Below, one piece after another: positions 13,563 through 22,637 of a stretch of 33,888 nt of DNA. Each line of letters begins with the position of its first letter. Within the stretch, counting starts at the first letter, position 1. Position numbers and translations under genes: made by a program. Below the pieces are notes generated by a model, which was given only the letters and a program-made list of their open reading frames with translations, was not told the origin of the DNA and made no database searches. The DNA is from CAYLPJ01 sp964385465 (GTDB lineage: Bacteria; Planctomycetota; Phycisphaerae; SM23-33), in assembly GCA_964385465.1 (NCBI GenBank), contig CAYLPJ010000063.1:1-33888 (forward strand). The letters are read 5' to 3'.

Positions 13563-14936
13563 ATGGCCCGGCATCGCACGCCACTGGCGATCCTCCTGTT
13601 CATCGACGGCCAATGGATGGCCATGGTGCTTCGTCATGCGGGTAGGGAGTGGCAGCCTCAGGACAGCGAGCGGTTCGCGGGCACCAGTTCACGGCAGCTC
13701 CCCGACGGGATGCTGGCATGGGTCGCCCAGCGCGGGGCGCGGCGCGTCCGGGTGGTCGTGCCGAGGGACGTCCACACACTGCGCATGGACCTGCCCGACG
13801 ACCTTGACGTCGAGGAAGCGCACACCGCCATCGCCTACGAGGCCTCGCCCGAAATCGGCACCGAGGCACACCTGTTGCGGGTCAGCGCCGTCGCGGCCGA
13901 GCAGTACCGCCTCGCCGCCCGCCCAGGCACCGTGCTCGTCGCCGGCTACGAACGTGACGTGCTGGAGAGCTACGCGGCCGACTGCGAAGAACATGGGCTG
14001 CGTTTCGAGGGCGCCGGGCCGCTGGAGCTGGTCGCCCTGGCGCGCCACGGGCGCGAGGCGGCGGCGGAGCGGCTGCTGATCCTGCGGCGCCACGCCAGCT
14101 TCCTCGCCGTGCCCGGCGGCGAGCACAGCGATTTCTTTGTGTGCGGCTTCGCCTTCGGCGCCCTGGGGCAGGAAGACCCCGCGCGCGAGGCCGAGCGGCT
14201 AGCCCAGGCCCGGCGGTCGTTCGCCCTGCTGGCGGATATGCCGATCCACCTCGTCGCGACGGCACCGCTGGACGAGGATCGCATATCGGCCTTGCGGACG
14301 GCCCTGGGCCTGACAGCCGAGTTTCGCGTCGAGTCGATGGAGGACTTCGCGCCTCGGATGCTTCGCCATGTGGCCTGGTCGCCGCCGGTGGGCACGGGCA
14401 ACGGCTGCGCGATGGTGGGCCTGCCACCGCGAGTCAAGGATCCCCGCCGCATCGGGACGTGGGCCTGCATCGGCGTCATCCTCGTTGCCGCGGCGGCTTT
14501 GTTGCTTCAGTGGAAACACGCCAAGGACGACCTAGCGGCCGTCCAGGAGCGAGAACGAAACTGGAAGACTCTCGTCTCGGCGAGGGCCGAGGCGTCGAAG
14601 ACGTACGAGGGCATCCTCAGCCGCCGGAATGGCCTGACGGCGGTCCACACGGCCTTAAGGAACATGAAGTCCGTCTCGCCGGCGCTGCTGGAACTGCTGA
14701 ACGTGTTGAAGACCTCCATGCCCCCCTACACCCGCATCTCAGCGATCCGCCAGGTCGAGGTGGGCATGGAGGTCGAGGGCAAGACCCTCTGGCCGCGAGG
14801 CGTTGCGATGCTGGCCGATTCCCTCGCCGGGGCCATGCAGCCTCTCGGCTACCGGTTGGAGCCCGGCACGCTCGGCGCGGCCGGCGAAGAAGGCGAGAGG
14901 GTCTTCAGCTACCGACTTGTCCCGGTGGAGAGGTAG
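13563..14936 (+). CDS. PilM/PilN- or GspL-like assembly platform protein
   Basis: A 457-residue protein. The N-terminal 280 residues look like the divergent actin-like cytoplasmic domain of PilM/GspL (RRVRVVVPRDVHTLRMDLP, then TAIAYEAS). One membrane helix follows at 298-316, then a coiled coil at 318-350 and a periplasmic PilN-type domain to the end. It therefore combines PilM and PilN in one chain, as GspL does. It precedes a PilO-like gene, the usual order, and begins 3 bases after the prepilin stop. Confidence 0.75.
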   Translation: MARHRTPLAILLFIDGQWMAMVLRHAGREWQPQDSERFAGTSSRQLPDGMLAWVAQRGARRVRVVVPRDVHTLRMDLPDDLDVEEAHTAIAYEASPEIGTEAHLLRVSAVAAEQYRLAARPGTVLVAGYERDVLESYAADCEEHGLRFEGAGPLELVALARHGREAAAERLLILRRHASFLAVPGGEHSDFFVCGFAFGALGQEDPAREAERLAQARRSFALLADMPIHLVATAPLDEDRISALRTALGLTAEFRVESMEDFAPRMLRHVAWSPPVGTGNGCAMVGLPPRVKDPRRIGTWACIGVILVAAAALLLQWKHAKDDLAAVQERERNWKTLVSARAEASKTYEGILSRRNGLTAVHTALRNMKSVSPALLELLNVLKTSMPPYTRISAIRQVEVGMEVEGKTLWPRGVAMLADSLAGAMQPLGYRLEPGTLGAAGEEGERVFSYRLVPVER

Positions 14937-14940
14937 AGCA

Positions 14941-15618
14941 GTGCGGAAGGCGTGGCAAAACATCAAGACCGGCGCTGCGGCGCAGTGGGACCGCCTCTCG
15001 CTGCTGATGCGTGTAGCGCTAGGTCTGGCTGTTTCTCTGTGCATGGCCTATGGCGTGATCCACTACAAGGTCAAGCCCTGCCAAGACAAGCGGGCGAGCC
15101 TGGAGAAGTCGCTGCAAGCCGGGAAGGTGCCGGCCTTCGTGCCCGCGCCCGAGAGCGACAACGAACTCCAGGAGGCTCGCATGAAGATCGAGGCCGTCGC
15201 GGCCACGATGGAACCACACGAGGAAATGGTCCGGGCCGCAGTTCAGGCTGCCGCCGTACCGGACGACCGCGACGAAGCTTCCGTCGTCGGCGCCTTTGAT
15301 GCCTTGCTCTTCGAGAGCGCTCTGGACTTGCGGAACCGCAAACACCTCTCGCGCCAGCCGGTGGCCGGGGCGCTGAGCGCCTCGCAGTATGAGTACATCG
15401 CCGCCGGACCGTTCCCGGCGATTGAGGGCTTCCTGCAATCGCTGGATCGCTTCGGCAAGCCCTGTCGTCTGGATGCGGTGGCCATCGAGGAGGTCGTCGA
15501 TCCGAAGGACGGCGCGACTGCGGCGGCCCGGAGCGACCGCCCGCGCCCGGATCAGCGAGGCCGGCTGGGGCTGCGGTTCGTCGTGACGTTCTACTTTGTG
15601 CGGGGAGGTGACCAATGA
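14941..15618 (+). CDS. PilO/GspM-like inner-membrane assembly protein
   Basis: A 225-residue protein: a short cytoplasmic N-terminus, one membrane helix (VALGLAVSLCMAYGVIHY, about residues 25-42), a coiled-coil region and a ferredoxin-like periplasmic domain ending LGLRFVVTFYFVRGG. The layout and position after the PilMN-like gene fit PilO/GspM, which links the platform to the secretin. GTG 14941 has GGAGAGG upstream. The stop overlaps the next start by 4 bases. The family call rests mainly on architecture and context. Confidence 0.7.
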   Translation: MRKAWQNIKTGAAAQWDRLSLLMRVALGLAVSLCMAYGVIHYKVKPCQDKRASLEKSLQAGKVPAFVPAPESDNELQEARMKIEAVAATMEPHEEMVRAAVQAAAVPDDRDEASVVGAFDALLFESALDLRNRKHLSRQPVAGALSASQYEYIAAGPFPAIEGFLQSLDRFGKPCRLDAVAIEEVVDPKDGATAAARSDRPRPDQRGRLGLRFVVTFYFVRGGDQ

Positions 15619-17069
15619 CCACGCCTCGCCTGGACCTCAAGCGGATCAGCGTGCCGCGTGCCGTGCTGGATATGGTGCCGCCAGCCGTCGCCCGCCGCGC
15701 CGGGCTGCTGCCCGTCAGCCGGGAGAATGGGACGCTGTGGGTCGTCACGCGCGGCGAGCCGCCGGAATCGACGCTGGTGCAGTTGGAGGCACGGACCGGG
15801 CTGACGGTTCGCCTGGCGGCCGTCGCCGATCCCGCGACGGTCGACGTCGCGCTGCGGCGTTACTACCCCGAGGAGGCCGGCGACGACGGCGGGGCCCTGG
15901 CGGTGTTGCGGAACGCCGTCGCGTCCGCCCTCCAGAGCCGCTCATCCGACATTCACATCAACCCGTCCGAGCACGAGTACCGCGTCCGCATCCGGGTCGA
16001 CGGCATCCTGCGCGACGACCACACGCTGGTCCGTGACGTCGCCGAAGAACTGATCTCCGCCGTCAAGGTCCAGGCCCGCCTAGACATCGCCGAGCACCGC
16101 ATCCCCCAGGACGGGCAGATGACGATGCGCGTTGCCGGAGAGAACCTGAGCATGCGCGTCGCAACCGTGCCCACAATCCGCGGCGAGAAGCTCACGCTCC
16201 GCCTGCTGGGCAGCGGCGCGGCCGACGAGGACCTGACGACCATCGAGAGCCTCGGCATGTGCGAGGCGCACCTGTCGATGTTCCGCCGCGCCCTGGCGAC
16301 GCCTCAGGGCGTGGTCCTGTTGTGCGGCCCGACCGGCAGCGGGAAGACGACGACGCTCTACGCCTCGCTGCGTCTGCTACGGGAGGACGGTACGCGGCAC
16401 ATCCTCAGCATCGAGAACCCCGTGGAGGTTCCGCTGGAGGGCGTGAACCAGATTGAAACCGACCCGGAGGGCGAGCGGCTCAGCTTCGCCCGGGCTCTCC
16501 GCAGCGCGCTGCGGCACGACCCGGACGTGCTCATGGTCGGCGAAATCCGCGACGGCGAGAGCTGCGACATCGCCATCAAGGCCGCCCTCACCGGTCATCT
16601 CGTGCTGTCCACCGTCCACGCCAACTCCGCCGCCAACGTCACGACGCGCCTGCTGGACATGGGCGTCTCTCCCTTCCTCCTGGGCTCGGCCGTGCTGCTG
16701 ATCGTCGCCCAGCGCCTGGTCCGCCGCCCGTGCCCGCACTGCGTGCGGCACGAGTCGCTCGGCCCGGACGCGCTTCGCCGGCTGGGGCTGGATGCCTCGA
16801 TGGACGTGTCGGCCCCGGTGGCGGCCGGCTGCTCGTACTGCGGACAGACCGGCTACGCCGGACGCGTGGGGCTTTACGAGGTACTTCCCGTGGACCGCGC
16901 CGTCCGCTCGCTACTGCTGGACGGCGCCAACGAGGTGGCGATTTCGGACGAAGTATTCGGGCGGCGCGGGTTGCCGACCCTGCGCGCCGACGGTGCGCGG
17001 AAGGTGCTCGAAGGGCTGACGACCGTCGAGGAGGTCAACCGGGTGACGTACGAGGAGGACGGCGACTGA
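15615..17069 (+). CDS. gspE: GspE/PilB-family assembly ATPase
   Basis: A 484-residue cytoplasmic hexameric ATPase that drives pilin or pseudopilin polymerisation. Walker A is GPTGSGKTTT (238-247), Walker B HDPDVLMVGEIRD (301-313) and the His box TGHLVLSTVHAN. The C-terminal tetracysteine zinc site is present (C373, C376, C406, C409). The Asp-box segment reads SIENPVE (N268) rather than the usual IEDPVE, an unusual change. The N-terminal MshEN-like domain is short. ATG 15615 overlaps the preceding stop (ATGA). Confidence 0.95.
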   Translation: MTTPRLDLKRISVPRAVLDMVPPAVARRAGLLPVSRENGTLWVVTRGEPPESTLVQLEARTGLTVRLAAVADPATVDVALRRYYPEEAGDDGGALAVLRNAVASALQSRSSDIHINPSEHEYRVRIRVDGILRDDHTLVRDVAEELISAVKVQARLDIAEHRIPQDGQMTMRVAGENLSMRVATVPTIRGEKLTLRLLGSGAADEDLTTIESLGMCEAHLSMFRRALATPQGVVLLCGPTGSGKTTTLYASLRLLREDGTRHILSIENPVEVPLEGVNQIETDPEGERLSFARALRSALRHDPDVLMVGEIRDGESCDIAIKAALTGHLVLSTVHANSAANVTTRLLDMGVSPFLLGSAVLLIVAQRLVRRPCPHCVRHESLGPDALRRLGLDASMDVSAPVAAGCSYCGQTGYAGRVGLYEVLPVDRAVRSLLLDGANEVAISDEVFGRRGLPTLRADGARKVLEGLTTVEEVNRVTYEEDGD

Positions 17070-18313
17070 TGTCCAGGTTCAGTTACACCGCGCGGGAGGG
17101 CAATGGGCGACGAGAGGGCGTCGTCGAGGCCGCCTCCATGTCCGACGCCGCCACGTTGCTTCGCCGCCAGGGGCTGATGATCCTCTCGTTGCAGGAGGCG
17201 GACGAGGCGGCGGGGACGGCCGCGCGAGCCCCGCGAGCCGGTGGACTCCACCGCCTCCTGCTGCCCCTGCTGATCCGCAGCAATCAAGTCGAGGTCATGC
17301 TGGGGCAGTTGAGTTCGCTGCTGGTCGGGGGCGTGCCCATCCTCACGGCACTCAAGGCCGTTCAGGGCCAGGCCTCCGCAGTACTGGGGCGGGTGCTTGG
17401 GGCCGTCGCCGAGCGCGTACGGGGCGGGTCTTCGCTCAGCCGAAGTCTGGAAGCCGAGGCACCGTTCATGGACCATACGACGCTGGGCCTGTTGACGGTC
17501 GGCGAGGCCAACGGCACGGTTGCCGAGATGCTGGGCCACGCCGCGCGGCTGATGCGGCGCGTGCGGGAGGTCCGCTCGCAAATCCTTCAAGCGTTTTCCT
17601 ACCCGGCCCTGGTCACCGTCGGGGCGATCGGCGTGGCGGCCTATATGGTCTGGGTGGTCTTCCCCAAGGTGCTGAAGTTCATCCACCAACGGCAGTCCAA
17701 GATGGAACTCCCGGCGGTCTCGCGAGCCCTGATCGATGTGAGCCACTTCATGACCGACTACGGACTGTACGTGTTGCTGGCACCGGTCGGGTTGGCGGTG
17801 GCGTTCGGGCTGCTTCGCAGGACGGACCGCGCCGGCGTGGCCATCGATCGCGCCATACTGTCGGCGCCTTTGCTCGGCAAGGCCCTCCGCGCCGCGAGCA
17901 ACGCGATGTGGACGCGAACGCTGGGGACGCTGATCCGTAGCGGCATCGACATCGTCAGCTCGCTTGACCTGGTGGAACGCACGTTGGGCAACCGCCATTA
18001 CCGCCGCCAACTCCGCACCGTACGAGAGATGGTGCGGCGGGGGCGAAGCCTCTCCGACGGGCTGGCCGCGACGGACCTCAAGCGCCTCTGCCCGCTGGCC
18101 GAAGCCTTGGTCGCCGTCGGTGAACGCGCTGGCGGCGTGGACGATGCCCTGCTCCAGGCGGCCGAGGACAGCGATGCCCGCCTCGACCGCCGGCTCAAGC
18201 TGCTGGCGAAAATGGTCGAGCCGGCGATCTTCGTAGTCGTCGGCGGCATGGTCGGGTTTGTTTACTTCGGGTTCTTCATGGCGATGCTGGCCGCGACCAA
18301 GAGCGCCCGCTGA
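17069..18313 (+). CDS. gspF: GspF/PilC-family inner-membrane platform protein
   Basis: A 414-residue integral membrane protein that couples the ATPase to pilin assembly. Two T2SSF domains are visible: residues about 70-195 (LGQLSSLLVGGVPILTALKA, then LLTVGEANGTVAEML) and 275-400 (MWTRTLGTLIRSGIDIVSSL, then LVAVGERAGGVDDALLQAAE). Three membrane segments include QAFSYPALVTVGAIGVAAYM and the last helix IFVVVGGMVGFVYFGFFMAM. The start overlaps the gspE stop by 1 base. Confidence 0.95.
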   Translation: MSRFSYTAREGNGRREGVVEAASMSDAATLLRRQGLMILSLQEADEAAGTAARAPRAGGLHRLLLPLLIRSNQVEVMLGQLSSLLVGGVPILTALKAVQGQASAVLGRVLGAVAERVRGGSSLSRSLEAEAPFMDHTTLGLLTVGEANGTVAEMLGHAARLMRRVREVRSQILQAFSYPALVTVGAIGVAAYMVWVVFPKVLKFIHQRQSKMELPAVSRALIDVSHFMTDYGLYVLLAPVGLAVAFGLLRRTDRAGVAIDRAILSAPLLGKALRAASNAMWTRTLGTLIRSGIDIVSSLDLVERTLGNRHYRRQLRTVREMVRRGRSLSDGLAATDLKRLCPLAEALVAVGERAGGVDDALLQAAEDSDARLDRRLKLLAKMVEPAIFVVVGGMVGFVYFGFFMAMLAATKSAR

Positions 18314-18338
18314 CGCCGGATCAGAGAAAGGATTGAGA

Positions 18339-18869
18339 ATGCTCCGTAGATTTCTGCAACATGGGATGACGAAGCGGGCTGGGGTGTGCCTGGCCCTGCT
18401 TACGCTGGCCGTGACGAGCCTGTCAACCGCAGAGCCGTCGCCCTCGCCCGCGCCGCCCCCTGCGACGGCCAGGCCGGCCGCCAGTCCTGACACGGACCCC
18501 GCCGCCACGTCGTCGAGGGCCGCCCCCGGCGCTGCGCCGACGTCGGCTCCGGCCAACCCGTTTTCCTACCGCATGCCCGAGGAGTCGGCGTTCATCGCCT
18601 CGCCCAATGTGAGCCTTCCGGCCGACATCCGGCTGCTTGGCATTCTGGTGATGAAGGGCGGCAAGCCGGTCGCGGCGATCCGACTACCAGACAGCGGACA
18701 GGCCGCGTTCGTCAATGAGGGCAGCGTCATGCAGGTGCTGCCCGCCGGCCGCCCCGCAGGGCCCGCCACGCCGGCCGAGCCCTTATACATCTACGTCAAT
18801 CGCATCACGGCCGACGAAGTGGAAGTTTCGCCTCGTACCCGGCCGGAAGACAGGCGGGTGCTGCGATGA
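18339..18869 (+). CDS. PilP/GspC-like periplasmic protein
   Basis: A 176-residue secreted protein: signal sequence (residues 14-28), then a long Pro/Ala/Thr-rich linker, then a small beta domain (ADIRLLGILVMKGGKPVAAI, then AFVNEGSVMQV). This matches the HR-type domain of PilP/GspC, which contacts the secretin N0 domain. It lies between gspF and the secretin and overlaps the secretin start by 4 bases. The family call is by architecture; sequence identity is weak. Confidence 0.65.
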   Translation: MLRRFLQHGMTKRAGVCLALLTLAVTSLSTAEPSPSPAPPPATARPAASPDTDPAATSSRAAPGAAPTSAPANPFSYRMPEESAFIASPNVSLPADIRLLGILVMKGGKPVAAIRLPDSGQAAFVNEGSVMQVLPAGRPAGPATPAEPLYIYVNRITADEVEVSPRTRPEDRRVLR

Positions 18870-20764
18870 CACGTCGAACGTTCCTGGCGACGGCGATCCT
18901 GTCGGCCATCATCGCGTGGGCCGGCATTGCGTCCGCCCAAGACTCCGCCGGTTCCTGGGCGGATCCCGTCATCGAGTCCCTGAATGTCAAGCGGATGGCG
19001 CTGAGCGACCTGACGCAACTGCTCTCACGGGGGGCGGGCACGAACATCGTCGTCAGTCAGAGCGCGGCGGCGACGGAGGTCACCATCTACCTCCGCAACG
19101 TGACCGTCCTGGAGGCTGTTCGGGCCATCTGCGACGCGCACAAGCTGTGGTATCGCCAACGCGAGAAGACCGGGCTGCTGGTCATCATGACGCTTGACGA
19201 GTACCGCGCCGGCACCAACGCGATGACCGAGGAGAAGGTCGAAGTCATCTCGCTGCGATACCTGGACACGCGCGACGCCGGAGACACGCTCCAGCGGCTG
19301 TTCCGCAGCCGCGTGGCCTGGTCCCGCCCCGACGACGAGGAGGGTGACGCGATCGACCGTATGGAGCGCGCCCTGGATCGCATGGACGCGATCGCCGAGC
19401 GGAACGAGGAGCTGAAAGACGACTCGACCTCGACGTCCTCCGATTCCCGGTACTCTTCGTCACGCTACGACCGCGACCAGTACTCCCGATATGGGCGGAC
19501 CGGGGGGCGAAGCGACAGAACAAGCGGCGCGCCCTACGCGGCGGCAGAACCGACCACAGAGGCGACCGAGCGGAGCTTCACCCAGGCCGAGCTCCTCGCC
19601 GCGCGCGAGTTGCTCCAGTCCGGCGCGCAGACCGACGCACGCCTCGGCGCCCGGCCGGGAGTTGTGTACATCTCCTCCCTGGCGGGCACGAACCGCATGA
19701 TGCTTCGTTCGGCCGACCCGTCCTCGCTCGAGCAAGTCGCCGCCGTACTGCGGGAGATGGACAAGCCCAAGCCCCAGGTGCTGTTGGAGGTCAAGGTGCT
19801 GAACCTCAGTCTGACCGATGACGAGCGATACGGCGTGGACTGGCTCTTCCAAGCGGGGGATTTCTCCGGCGGCCGATCCACGGGCGTCAATAGCACAGGA
19901 CTGGGTACGAGTTTCGCCCGGATCGCCAAACCCGATACCGGCCTGATCCCCCAAGGCACGGAGCTCGACCCTCGGGCGCTGGTTCTGAGTGCGGTGACCG
20001 ACAACGTACTCGCCCGCATCCAATTGCTTGCCGACAGGGGCCGGGTGACCGGCCTGGCGACCCCGAACCTGTGTGTCGCGGACAACGAGGCCTCGCGCGT
20101 CTTCATCGGCGAGGAGATCTCCATCCTGACCGAGTTGGAGGTCCGCTCGCAGTTCAACGAAAATGGCAACCTCGTTCGCACGGACATCGACCCGACGACG
20201 GAACGCCGCAACGTCGGCACCTCGCTGATCATCACGCCGACGATCCACGCCGACCGCACGGCCACAATCCGTCTGTCACAGGAGGAGTCGGTCACAGGCG
20301 ACCTCCGTGAGATATTTACCTTCGAGGGCCAGACGTTCCAGTCGCAGGACATCGCGCGGCGCAACGTGACGACAACGGTGATCGCCAAGGACGGGCAGAT
20401 CGCGGCCATCGGCGGGCTGGTCCGCGAGAGCATGGAGGACCGCAAGATCGGCATCCCTCGTTTGATGGACGTCCCGCACATCGGCTGGCTTTTCGGCACG
20501 ACGATCAAGGAGAAGGGACGTAGCGAGTTGCTGGTGCTCATACGCCCGTTCATCCTTCTGGCCCCGGAAGAAACCGAGAAGGTCAGCGAGGACCTGCTCA
20601 CACGCATCAGCCTGCACCCCAGCGCCGCCGGAGACCTACCCGAACTCGGCATCGGCCGGGGCGATTTCCATAACCTGCCCGCCGGGGCCGCCAAAGACCT
20701 GCGCCGCAAGCTCGAGGGCGCCCGTCGAAGTGCCCGGACCTGGGCCGTGGAGACCGATGAATGA
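18866..20764 (+). CDS. Secretin (GspD/PilQ family) outer-membrane channel
   Basis: A 632-residue protein. A signal peptide (ending near ASAQ, residue 25) is followed by an N0/STN-like domain (VKRMALSDLTQLLSRGAGTN), an N1-type domain (VEVISLRYLDTRDAGDTLQR), a Ser/Tyr/Arg-rich low-complexity stretch at about 185-225, and the secretin core. Core signatures are VLLEVKVLNLSLTDDERYGV, GRVTGLATPNLCVADNEASR and the C-terminal IPRLMDVPHIGWLFG with ELLVLIRPFI. It forms the multimeric pore for pilus or substrate exit. PilQ versus GspD cannot be settled by eye. Confidence 0.93.
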   Translation: MTRRTFLATAILSAIIAWAGIASAQDSAGSWADPVIESLNVKRMALSDLTQLLSRGAGTNIVVSQSAAATEVTIYLRNVTVLEAVRAICDAHKLWYRQREKTGLLVIMTLDEYRAGTNAMTEEKVEVISLRYLDTRDAGDTLQRLFRSRVAWSRPDDEEGDAIDRMERALDRMDAIAERNEELKDDSTSTSSDSRYSSSRYDRDQYSRYGRTGGRSDRTSGAPYAAAEPTTEATERSFTQAELLAARELLQSGAQTDARLGARPGVVYISSLAGTNRMMLRSADPSSLEQVAAVLREMDKPKPQVLLEVKVLNLSLTDDERYGVDWLFQAGDFSGGRSTGVNSTGLGTSFARIAKPDTGLIPQGTELDPRALVLSAVTDNVLARIQLLADRGRVTGLATPNLCVADNEASRVFIGEEISILTELEVRSQFNENGNLVRTDIDPTTERRNVGTSLIITPTIHADRTATIRLSQEESVTGDLREIFTFEGQTFQSQDIARRNVTTTVIAKDGQIAAIGGLVRESMEDRKIGIPRLMDVPHIGWLFGTTIKEKGRSELLVLIRPFILLAPEETEKVSEDLLTRISLHPSAAGDLPELGIGRGDFHNLPAGAAKDLRRKLEGARRSARTWAVETDE

Positions 20765-21504
20765 GACGTCTGATTTCAGCGTGCTGGCTCGGCGTGGCTT
20801 GTGGCTTTGTCGGCTGCGCCCAGCCGACACCTCGACTGACCATCGAAGAATGGGCTCACCCCCCCACGTCGGCCGAAGTGTCCGCCCTGGAACGGGCGGG
20901 CCATTGGGAGCGGGCGCTGCTGGGGCACAAGATGCTTCTGGCCGATCCGCCGAACGAGGCCGCCAGGCGGGCCGCCTGCCTCGGTGCCGCCCGGTGCCTG
21001 CTGGCGTTGAGGGAGCACCCCGCGGCCCTCGTGACCGTCAGCCCGCTGCCGACCGAGCCTGTCGACGACTACGACCGCGCCCGGCTGGCCCTCGCCGCCG
21101 AGGCGATGACACGCCTCAGCGCCTGGCAGCATGCCGAATCGCTGTCGGAAGTCGCCCTGTCCCGCCTGGATCTGAACCAGCGCCAGGGCGCATGGGCCGG
21201 GCCGTGCTGCGCCAACCTTGCCAAGGCGTACCTCGAGATGGACAAGCCGCGCCAGGCTGCCCGGATGTACCGCGCCGCGGCCACGCAATTCCGGCTGTTC
21301 GGCAGGTTGCAGCCATCGGCCGAATGCGTCGCGATGGCCCTGGAGATTGAGACCATCCTCGCGGAGGCGGACAAGCAGGCCTTGCCTCGTAACGCGGACC
21401 CGGGAGACCACTCCGCGACGGCACAGCCGCCCGGCGTGATTATCCCCGGGATCGTGCCCCGCAACGCGGGCCCGGAAGAAAACTCCGCGGGGGACTCACC
21501 ATGA
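20761..21504 (+). CDS. TPR-like lipoprotein of the pilus operon
   Basis: A 247-residue protein. The signal peptide ends in FVGC (C19), a lipobox. Residues 38-205 are helical and TPR-like (GHWERALLGHKMLL, LAKAYLEMDKPRQAARMYRA). The role may parallel PilF/PilW-type lipoproteins that help secretin assembly, by position right after the secretin (4-base overlap). The C-terminus carries two copies of PRNAxPxxxSA spaced 24 residues apart, encoded by imperfect 30-bp direct repeats at 21388 and 21460. Confidence 0.72.
   Translation: MRRLISACWLGVACGFVGCAQPTPRLTIEEWAHPPTSAEVSALERAGHWERALLGHKMLLADPPNEAARRAACLGAARCLLALREHPAALVTVSPLPTEPVDDYDRARLALAAEAMTRLSAWQHAESLSEVALSRLDLNQRQGAWAGPCCANLAKAYLEMDKPRQAARMYRAAATQFRLFGRLQPSAECVAMALEIETILAEADKQALPRNADPGDHSATAQPPGVIIPGIVPRNAGPEENSAGDSP
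21388..21489 (+). repeat. Two imperfect 30-bp direct repeats in the TPR lipoprotein gene
   Basis: Copies at 21388-21417 and 21460-21489 share most positions, beginning CGTAACGCGG and CGCAACGCGG and both ending ACTCCGCG. They lie 72 bases apart, in frame, and encode the repeated C-terminal PRNA motifs. Confidence 0.7.
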
Positions 21505-22637
21505 GCACGTCCAAGCCGCCGCGAACGGAGGTGCATCGCCTGCTCGGGCTGGCCGTCGAGCGGGGCGCCTCGGACCTGCATCTGGCGACCGGCAACCCGC
21601 CGATCTTGAGAGTCCACGGCGACCTCGTGCCCATCGAGGGCGCCGAGCCGCTCTTGGCGGAAGACTTGCGCGAGGCCGTCCGCGAGATGCTTGGCGACGA
21701 CGGCCTGGAAGAACTGAACCGTACGCTGGAGTACGACGGTTCGACGTCCCTTGAAACTGGCCATCGCATCCGTATCAACGCCTATATCGAGAAAGGCGGC
21801 CCGGCGCTGGCCCTGCGAATGCTGCCGTCGGAGTTCTTCGCCGTTGAGGCCCTTGGCCTGCCCGAGTGCATCTGCGGCCAGATCGTCCGACTGCACCAGG
21901 GCCTCGTCCTGGTGACGGGGGCGACCGGATCGGGCAAGACGACGACCATAGCCAGCCTGGTCAACGAAATCAACCGTACGCGCCCCGTGCACATCCACAC
22001 CATCGAGGACCCCATCGAGTACGTCCACGCCAGCAAGCGGGCCTACGTCACGCAGCGCGAGCTCGGCAAGGACACCGGCAGCTTCGCCGAGGCGCTGCGG
22101 CGGTCGCTGCGACAGGACCCCGACGTCGTCGTGATCGGCGAGATGCGCGACGTCGAGACGATGGAGACCGCCCTGACTCTCGCCGAGACCGGCCACGTGA
22201 CGTTTGCCACACTGCACACCTCAGACGCTGCGCAAACCATCTCCCGCGTGGTCAGCGCCTTTTCGGCCGTCCGGCAGCCGCAGATTCGCATCCAGATGGC
22301 CACCACGCTGGCGTTCATCATCTGCCAGAAACTCATCCCCAACGCCCAGGGCGACGGACGCAGCCTGGCCGCGGAGATCCTCGTCGCCACTCCGGCCGTA
22401 CGGGCGCTGGTCCGCGAAAACAAGGGCCACCAGCTCCTGATGACCATGCAGACAAGCTACGAGCTCGGCATGCGGACGATGAACCAGTCCCTTGCTATAC
22501 TGGCGGGCCGCGGCACCGTCACCAGGGAGACGGCCCTGGCGTATGCCGGAAACCGCGACGAGTTGGTCGAGCTGCTGGCCTCGGGCGATGCGGCCAGGCC
22601 GGCCGACGCCCTTGGCCGAAGGCGGCGGAATGGGTAA
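21501..22637 (+). CDS. pilT: PilT-family twitching/retraction ATPase
   Basis: A 378-residue cytoplasmic hexameric ATPase that depolymerises type IV pili. It has an N-terminal PAS-like half (ASDLHLATGNPPILRVHGDL), Walker A GATGSGKTTT (140-149), Asp box IEDPIEYVH, Walker B QDPDVVVIGEMRD, and His box TGHVTFATLHTSDA. The C-terminal AVRALVRENK resembles the PilT AIRNLIRE motif. It is smaller than GspE and lacks the zinc site, which separates it from assembly ATPases. Its presence argues for a retractile pilus rather than a pure type II secretion system. Start ATG 21501 overlaps the previous stop. Confidence 0.93.
   Translation: MSTSKPPRTEVHRLLGLAVERGASDLHLATGNPPILRVHGDLVPIEGAEPLLAEDLREAVREMLGDDGLEELNRTLEYDGSTSLETGHRIRINAYIEKGGPALALRMLPSEFFAVEALGLPECICGQIVRLHQGLVLVTGATGSGKTTTIASLVNEINRTRPVHIHTIEDPIEYVHASKRAYVTQRELGKDTGSFAEALRRSLRQDPDVVVIGEMRDVETMETALTLAETGHVTFATLHTSDAAQTISRVVSAFSAVRQPQIRIQMATTLAFIICQKLIPNAQGDGRSLAAEILVATPAVRALVRENKGHQLLMTMQTSYELGMRTMNQSLAILAGRGTVTRETALAYAGNRDELVELLASGDAARPADALGRRRRNG

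Noticed and set aside
16874..18556. 560-codon open frame antisense to gspF
   Set aside because: It overlaps clear GspE, GspF and PilP-like coding sequence and shows no domain.
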